From the NCBI RefSeq assembly GCF_004794465.1, contig NZ_SSDJ01000093.1, positions 1 to 64,000 of the forward strand: a stretch of DNA of 64,000 nt, in the 5' to 3' direction. The notes below the pieces were generated by a model. The model made no database searches. It had not been told where the DNA came from and saw only the letters and a list, made by a program, of their open reading frames with translations. Position 1 is the stretch's first letter. Each line of letters starts with the position of its first letter. The position numbers and the translations under genes are program-made. Of this stretch, positions 57,188 through 64,000 are shown in pieces. The DNA is from Microbacterium sp. K24 (lineage in GTDB: Bacteria > Actinomycetota > Actinomycetes > Actinomycetales > Microbacteriaceae).

Positions 57188-57349
57188 GGCCGGCCCGGGA
57201 TCACGACGCCGGTCGACCGGCGTCGTTGCGGCGACAGCCCCTCCAACGCGGTCGCTCTCCTCACGCGGCATCCCGCAGCCAGGCACCATCGAGGCAACGA
57301 TCATCAGTACCATGATCGCCGCTGCGCGCCTTCTGATCGATCCCGCCAC
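56777..57349 (-). CDS. Putative lipoprotein-like frame antisense to its neighbour
   Basis: A frame from GTG 57349 begins with a convincing lipoprotein-like signal (VAGSIRRRAAAIMVLMIVAS, then MVPGC), five bases after a perfect AAGGAGG. After about 50 residues it runs antisense to the 3' half of the plus-strand gene and becomes Arg-rich without structure. The 5' end looks like a real gene start and the rest like shadow. It may be a remnant whose body was replaced, or a short real lipoprotein with a frameshift. The total of 190 codons is not trusted. Confidence 0.3.
   Translation of the reverse strand: MAGSIRRRAAAIMVLMIVASMVPGCGMPREESDRVGGAVAATTPVDRRRDPGPASEPDEAPQVLGSRPGGSRRTGGRTTRRHSGIELGQPLRVGREPIAPRLRDRRRRRRVGQTLRVLLQAVDDCGRILSAHVADEAEKAGRIIERRTDFAAESLDGRVGRRRGRGDRRLRRLRRRRGCRCRCRARRRRG
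57203..57226. terminator. Terminator after the GlfT2-like operon
   Basis: A perfect 24-bp palindrome (arms ACGACGCCGGTC/GACCGGCGTCGT), 16 bases after the plus-strand stop. It also lies within the antisense frame. The rest of the 57188-57433 gap holds only that frame's 5' end and its palindromes. Confidence 0.65.
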
Positions 57350-57354
57350 ACCGA

Positions 57355-57361
57355 CCTCCTT
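57355..57361 (-). promoter_or_regulatory. Perfect Shine-Dalgarno AAGGAGG before GTG 57349
   Basis: On the minus strand, five bases from the GTG. It is the strongest evidence that a minus-strand gene starts here. Confidence 0.5.
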
Positions 57362-57373
57362 GCCCGCGTCCTC

Positions 57374-57424
57374 GGAGCCGACGGCTCCCCTCACCAGGAA
57401 GTGTCGCGACACGGCGGAACGTTA
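57374..57424 (-). promoter_or_regulatory. Palindromes and possible promoter upstream of the lipoprotein-like frame
   Basis: GTGTCGCGACAC (57401-57412) is a perfect 12-bp palindrome and GGAGCCG-A-CGGCTCC (57374-57388) a second dyad. TAACGT on the minus strand (57419-57424) could be a -10 just after the wzt stop. Confidence 0.35.
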
Positions 57425-57433
57425 CAGGACCGT

Positions 57434-58168
57434 CTAGATGTTGTAGTCGGCGTTGTAGCGCTCGAGGACCTCGGCGATCGGGGCGTCGAGAACGAGCTCG
57501 CCCTTGTCGAGGTAGAGGCCGCGGGCGCAGAATCGGCGGAGGTCGCGCTCGTTGTGGCTCACGAAGAACAGCGTGCGCCCCTCGGCGAGCAGCTCGTCGA
57601 TGCGCGCGTAGCACTTCTCACGGAAGGCCTTGTCGCCCACGGCGAGCACCTCGTCGACGAGCAGGATCGGCTCGTCGAGCTGCGAGACGACCGAGAACGC
57701 GAGGCGCACCTTCATGCCGTTGGAGAGGTGCTTGTACGGCGTCTCCTCGAAGCCGGCCAGCTCGGCGAAGGCGATGATGCCGTCGTAACGGCGCGAGACC
57801 TCGTCGCGCGACATTCCATGGAGGCCTGCGGTGAGGCGCACGTTCTCCCGCACCGTCAGGTCGCCGACGAAGCCGCCGGTGATCTCGATCAGAGGCGCGA
57901 CCCCGCCGTTGACCTCGACGGTTCCTTCATCGGCCAGCAACACCTTCGCGACCAGGCGGAGCAGCGTCGACTTGCCCTGCCCGTTGCGACCGACGACGCC
58001 GATCGACTCGCCGGGCTGCACGGTGAAGGAGACGTTGCGCAGCGCCCAGAACTCCCCCGGGCGCGACCGTCGGGATGCGCCGGCGAACAGATCCTTGAAG
58101 GTGCGGTTGCCCCGCCTGTTCCGGCGGAAATGGACTCCCAGTCCCCGGACATCGATCGCTGCAGCCAT
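57434..58168 (-). CDS. wzt: Polysaccharide ABC exporter ATPase (Wzt/RfbE-like)
   Basis: A 244-residue ATPase. Walker A is GRNGQGKST, the signature region LSNGMKVRLAFS, and Walker B ILLVDEVLAVGD. It lacks the C-terminal carbohydrate-binding domain of some Wzt proteins, as the mycobacterial RfbE (Rv3781) does. It drives export of lipid-linked glycan. The ATG shares one base with the wzm stop (TGATG). The assignment to the galactan pathway rests on the adjacent glf and GlfT2-like genes. Confidence 0.93.
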   Translation of the reverse strand: MAAAIDVRGLGVHFRRNRRGNRTFKDLFAGASRRSRPGEFWALRNVSFTVQPGESIGVVGRNGQGKSTLLRLVAKVLLADEGTVEVNGGVAPLIEITGGFVGDLTVRENVRLTAGLHGMSRDEVSRRYDGIIAFAELAGFEETPYKHLSNGMKVRLAFSVVSQLDEPILLVDEVLAVGDKAFREKCYARIDELLAEGRTLFFVSHNERDLRRFCARGLYLDKGELVLDAPIAEVLERYNADYNI

Positions 58169-58986
58169 CACAGCTCCTTCAGCACAGGGCGCTCGAGTCG
58201 CCGGAAGGTCCACATCCCGAGCGCGAGGATCGCCAGACTCATCACGACGCTGATCACCAGCGTGAACAGGTTCCACTGGTCCGGGAAGAACGCCATCCGG
58301 TAGAGCATGAAGATCCCGGCGAGCGGATTGAATGCGCCCAGCGTCTGCGCGATGCCCGGCAGGTCGGTGACGTTGTAGATGATCGGCGTCGCATAGAACA
58401 TCGCGCGCAGGATCAGCGCCGTCGTCCGCTCGAGGTCGACGTACATGACGCATAGCGGCGCGACCAGCAGACCCAGCCCGACGAGCAGGATCGTCTGCAG
58501 CAGCATCGCCACCGGCATCCACAGCACGCCCCAGCCGATCTGCACCGTATTGCTCGGGTCCGTCTCCATGAACAGGCTGATGAGGATGAAGAGCACGAGC
58601 ACGGGCAGGGAGAAGAGGTACTCGATCCCCTTGCTCAGCACGATGCGGTTCACCCAGATCGACCGGGGGATCGCCGTCGAACGCACGAGACGGGCATCCT
58701 TCTTGAAGGCGCGCGTGAAGTCGCCGACGGACGAGTTGAACCAGACCCACGGCAGCAGGGCGCTGATGAGGAACACGATGTAGGGCTCCTCGCCCACGTC
58801 GCGGTGGAACACCTGCGTGAAGACGAACCAGTAGATCAGGCTCATCACCAGCGGGTCGAGCACCGACCAGACGTAGCCCAGCATGCTGGTCGCATACCGG
58901 ACCTTGAGGTCGCGGGCGGACAGCAGCCACAGCGAATGCAGATAGCGCCGGGGCGTCCCGGGCGCCCCGACAGCAGCGTGACTCAC
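58168..58986 (-). CDS. wzm: Polysaccharide ABC exporter permease (Wzm/RfbD-like)
   Basis: A 272-residue ABC-2 permease with six transmembrane helices and the amphipathic N-terminal region LWLLSARDLKVRYATSMLGYVWSVLDPL typical of Wzm/TagG. It forms the channel with Wzt that moves the chain outward. The GTG at 58986 follows TAGAAT by seven bases; the TAG of that hexamer is the glf stop. It may therefore be made both from the glf mRNA and from its own leaderless mRNA. Confidence 0.93.
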   Translation of the reverse strand: MSHAAVGAPGTPRRYLHSLWLLSARDLKVRYATSMLGYVWSVLDPLVMSLIYWFVFTQVFHRDVGEEPYIVFLISALLPWVWFNSSVGDFTRAFKKDARLVRSTAIPRSIWVNRIVLSKGIEYLFSLPVLVLFILISLFMETDPSNTVQIGWGVLWMPVAMLLQTILLVGLGLLVAPLCVMYVDLERTTALILRAMFYATPIIYNVTDLPGIAQTLGAFNPLAGIFMLYRMAFFPDQWNLFTLVISVVMSLAILALGMWTFRRLERPVLKEL

Positions 58987-58996
58987 AGTGCCGATT

Positions 58997-62251
<3,255 letters not shown>

Positions 62252-62255
<4 letters not shown>

Positions 62256-63577
62256 CTCGGTGCTCCTGCTGCGGCCATCAGCTCGACGGCGGTCCCGACG
62301 ACGATGCGAGGTGTGCCCGCCCAGCGCGCGGCATCCGTGGCTGCGCGTCCGTCGACGAGCAGCCTGATGCCCGGGAGCTGCGACGGCTCGAGCTCCCGGT
62401 AGGCCGCGTGGTCGGTCTGCAGGATCGCGATGTCGATGTCATCACCCAGGGTGTAGGGCTCGAAACCCAGCCGCCGCAGCTCGTCGTCGCTGTACAGGGG
62501 ATCGTGCACCTGCACCGCAGCACCGCGCTTCTCGAGGGCGGCCACCGTCGGGAAGACGCCGGAGAAGGCCGTCTCCTTGACACCTCCGCGATAGCTCGCG
62601 CCGAGGACGACGGCGCGCAGTCCGGCCATCGAACCGAGGATGCCCTCCGCCTGGGCGACGAGACGCTCCGGCATGGACTCGTTGACGCGACGGGCGGTGC
62701 GCACGATGTCGGCGCCAGGGTCGGTCGACAGGTAGAGCTTCGGGTACACCGGGATGCAGTGTCCGCCGACGGCGATGCCCGGCCGGTGGATGTGGCTGAA
62801 GACCTGCGAGTTGCAGGCCTCGATCACCTGGTAGACGTCGATGCCGTTGGCTCCGGCGAAGAGCGCGAACTCGTTCGCCAGGCCGATGTTCACATCGCGG
62901 TAGGTGGTCTCGGCGAGCTTGGCCATCTCTGCGGCCTCCGCACTGCCCAGATCCCAGACGCCGTTGGCCCGCACGAGGTCCGGGCGATCGTCGAACTCGA
63001 GAACCGCCTCGTAGAAGTCGACAGCGCGGCGCGCACCCTCGTCGGAGAGGGCGCCGACCAGCTTCGGATACTTGCGCAGATCGGCGAAGATGCGACCGGA
63101 GTAGACGCGCTCCGGAGAGAACACGACGTGGAAATCTTCACCCTCGGTGAGACCCGACACCTGTTCGAGCAGCGGCTTCCACCGTCCGCGGGTGACGCCC
63201 ACCGGCAGGGTGGTCTCGTAGGACACGAGCGTGCCGGGGCTGAGGTGCTCCGCGAGAGAGGTCGTGGCCTGATCCATCCAGCCGAACTCGGGCTCCGCCG
63301 TCTCCTCGTTGACGAAGAGCGGCACGACGACGACGACCGCCTCGGCCGACGGGATCGCCTCGGCGTAATCGGTGGTCGCGCGCAGACGTCCGGCCGCGAG
63401 CGCCGCGGTGAGCTTCTCCTGCAGCTGCGCCTCGCCCGGGAACGGCTCCACTCCGCTGTTGACGGCGTCGACGAGCGCCGGGTTCACGTCGACCCCGATC
63501 ACCTCGTGCCCGCGGTCGGCGAACTGCAGAGCAAGGGGGAGGCCGATCTTTCCGAGGGCCACGACGGCGATACGCAT
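62252..63577 (-). CDS. wecC: Nucleotide-sugar dehydrogenase, probably UDP-ManNAc dehydrogenase (WecC-like)
   Basis: A 441-residue NAD-dependent UDP-sugar 6-dehydrogenase. The Rossmann motif ALGKIGLPLA begins at residue 8. The catalytic cysteine is in GGHCIPVYP, close to the GGHCIAVDP of WecC and unlike the GFGGSC of UDP-glucose dehydrogenases. It would turn UDP-ManNAc into UDP-ManNAcA. The epimerase that supplies UDP-ManNAc lies next. The ATG at 63577 follows TAGAAT by seven bases. Its stop overlaps the acyltransferase CTG. Confidence 0.87.
62263..62267 (-). promoter_or_regulatory. Ribosome binding site supporting a CTG start
   Basis: AGGAG on the minus strand, seven bases before CTG 62255. 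Confidence 0.5.
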
Positions 63578-63584
63578 GAGCAAT

Positions 63585-63590
63585 ATTCTA
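63585..63590 (-). promoter_or_regulatory. -10 element for wecC (leaderless)
   Basis: TAGAAT on the minus strand, seven bases before ATG 63577. Confidence 0.5.
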
Positions 63591-63676
63591 TGGCGGGCGG
63601 GGAGGCCGGCTCCGCGCTGCGACGCTTCAGCGGCCCCGCGCGTCGGCTGTTCTCCTCGCCTGCGCGCAGTGTGCGT

Positions 63677-64000
63677 TCAGCGGCTGTCGCCGGTCAGGAC
63701 GGCGATCACCCGTGCCGCAGCATGTCCGTCTCCATAAGGAGCCTCGTCGGTGTCCGTCGGCTTCTCCCGCGTCACACCGGCCGCGATCTCCTGCGCGGTG
63801 TGGACCAGCACGTTCCAGCCGAGCTGCACGGTCTCGACCCACTCGGTCTCGGTCCGCACCGTCGTGCAGGGCACGCGCAGCAGGAACGCCTCCTTCTGCA
63901 GACCCCCGGAGTCGGTGACGACGCCCGCGCTCGACACGACGGCGGCGATGAGATCCGGATAGGCCAGAGGCGCGTGTGCGATGAGGGAGCCCTGGGTGAG
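63677..64000 (-). CDS. wecB: UDP-N-acetylglucosamine 2-epimerase, C-terminal part (partial)
   Basis: The last 107 residues of a WecB/MnaA-type enzyme; the gene begins beyond the window. The active-site segment VVTDSGGLQKEAFLLRVPC and TVRTETEWVETVQLGWN are typical. It converts UDP-GlcNAc to UDP-ManNAc, the substrate of the adjacent dehydrogenase. The gap of 99 bp to wecC carries the wecC promoter, so the two are separate units on one strand. An N-terminal half cannot be judged. Confidence 0.88.
   Translation of the reverse strand, partial: LTQGSLIAHAPLAYPDLIAAVVSSAGVVTDSGGLQKEAFLLRVPCTTVRTETEWVETVQLGWNVLVHTAQEIAAGVTREKPTDTDEAPYGDGHAAARVIAVLTGDSR

Overview
The window is GC-rich, densely packed DNA from an actinobacterium, most likely a Microbacterium-type member of the Microbacteriaceae. 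This is inferred from gene content: two WhiB-family proteins, an RsrA/SigR redox pair, the fused 2-oxoglutarate decarboxylase Kgd, MtrA-MtrB-LpqB, long-form HPF beside SecA, PdtaS, and DUF3499/DUF5719 proteins. Several blocks follow the Mycobacterium tuberculosis gene order, but no mycolic-acid genes are seen. I see no tRNA, rRNA, CRISPR array, insertion sequence or prophage, and no gene-free stretch longer than 300 bases. The longest gaps are about 235 bp (upstream of whiB1) and 246 bp (57188-57433).

Layout. 1-8 kb: two CNNM/HlyC-type membrane proteins, GuaB1 (with a GMP-reductase-like active site) and Kgd. 8-16 kb: an Eis-like acetyltransferase, RsrA-like anti-sigma factor and SigR-like sigma factor, AroA, RsgA, Bcp, a small membrane protein, WhiB1, PdtaS and an Rv3235-family protein. 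16-20 kb: an unknown gene, a small helix-turn-helix protein, an isolated CpaB-like/CpaE-like pair and an alanine-type aminotransferase. 20-31 kb: SecA, a PadR regulator, a coiled-coil protein, HPF, ComF, LpqB, MtrB and MtrA. 31-38.5 kb: a MoxR/DUF58/DUF4129/DUF4350 membrane system with divergent SpoIIM-like and RDD proteins. 38.5-43 kb: AhcY and an adaptor/ATPase/permease exporter. 43-48.6 kb: DUF3499, a zincin-like protein, DUF5719, a giant glycosyltransferase and a WhiB2/WhmD-like protein. 48.6-64 kb: envelope polysaccharide genes comprising ManA, two O-antigen-ligase-like proteins, GalE, GlfT2-like and GlfT1-like transferases, Wzt, Wzm, Glf, an OafA-type acyltransferase, a WecC-like dehydrogenase and a WecB-like epimerase.

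How the parts fit. The last block can be read as one pathway. GalE and Glf would make UDP-galactofuranose, two GT2 enzymes would polymerise it, Wzm/Wzt would export the chain, and WecB/WecC would supply UDP-ManNAc uronic acid. ManA, the ligase-like proteins and the acyltransferase would add, attach or decorate sugars. This resembles the mycobacterial galactan genes in an organism without mycolic acids.

Expression signals. Many first genes of transcription units have a TANNNT -10-like hexamer 6-8 nt before the start codon and no Shine-Dalgarno sequence, the pattern of leaderless transcripts. Inside operons, four-base ATGA/GTGA overlaps dominate. Convergent units are usually separated by strong GC-rich hairpins. 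The most unusual local observations are a probable CTG start on the acyltransferase gene, two identical 13-mers at the same distance from two neighbouring starts, TAG stop codons that also form the next gene's -10 element, a heptamer repeat over the bcp stop codon, and a lipoprotein-like start antisense to its neighbour.
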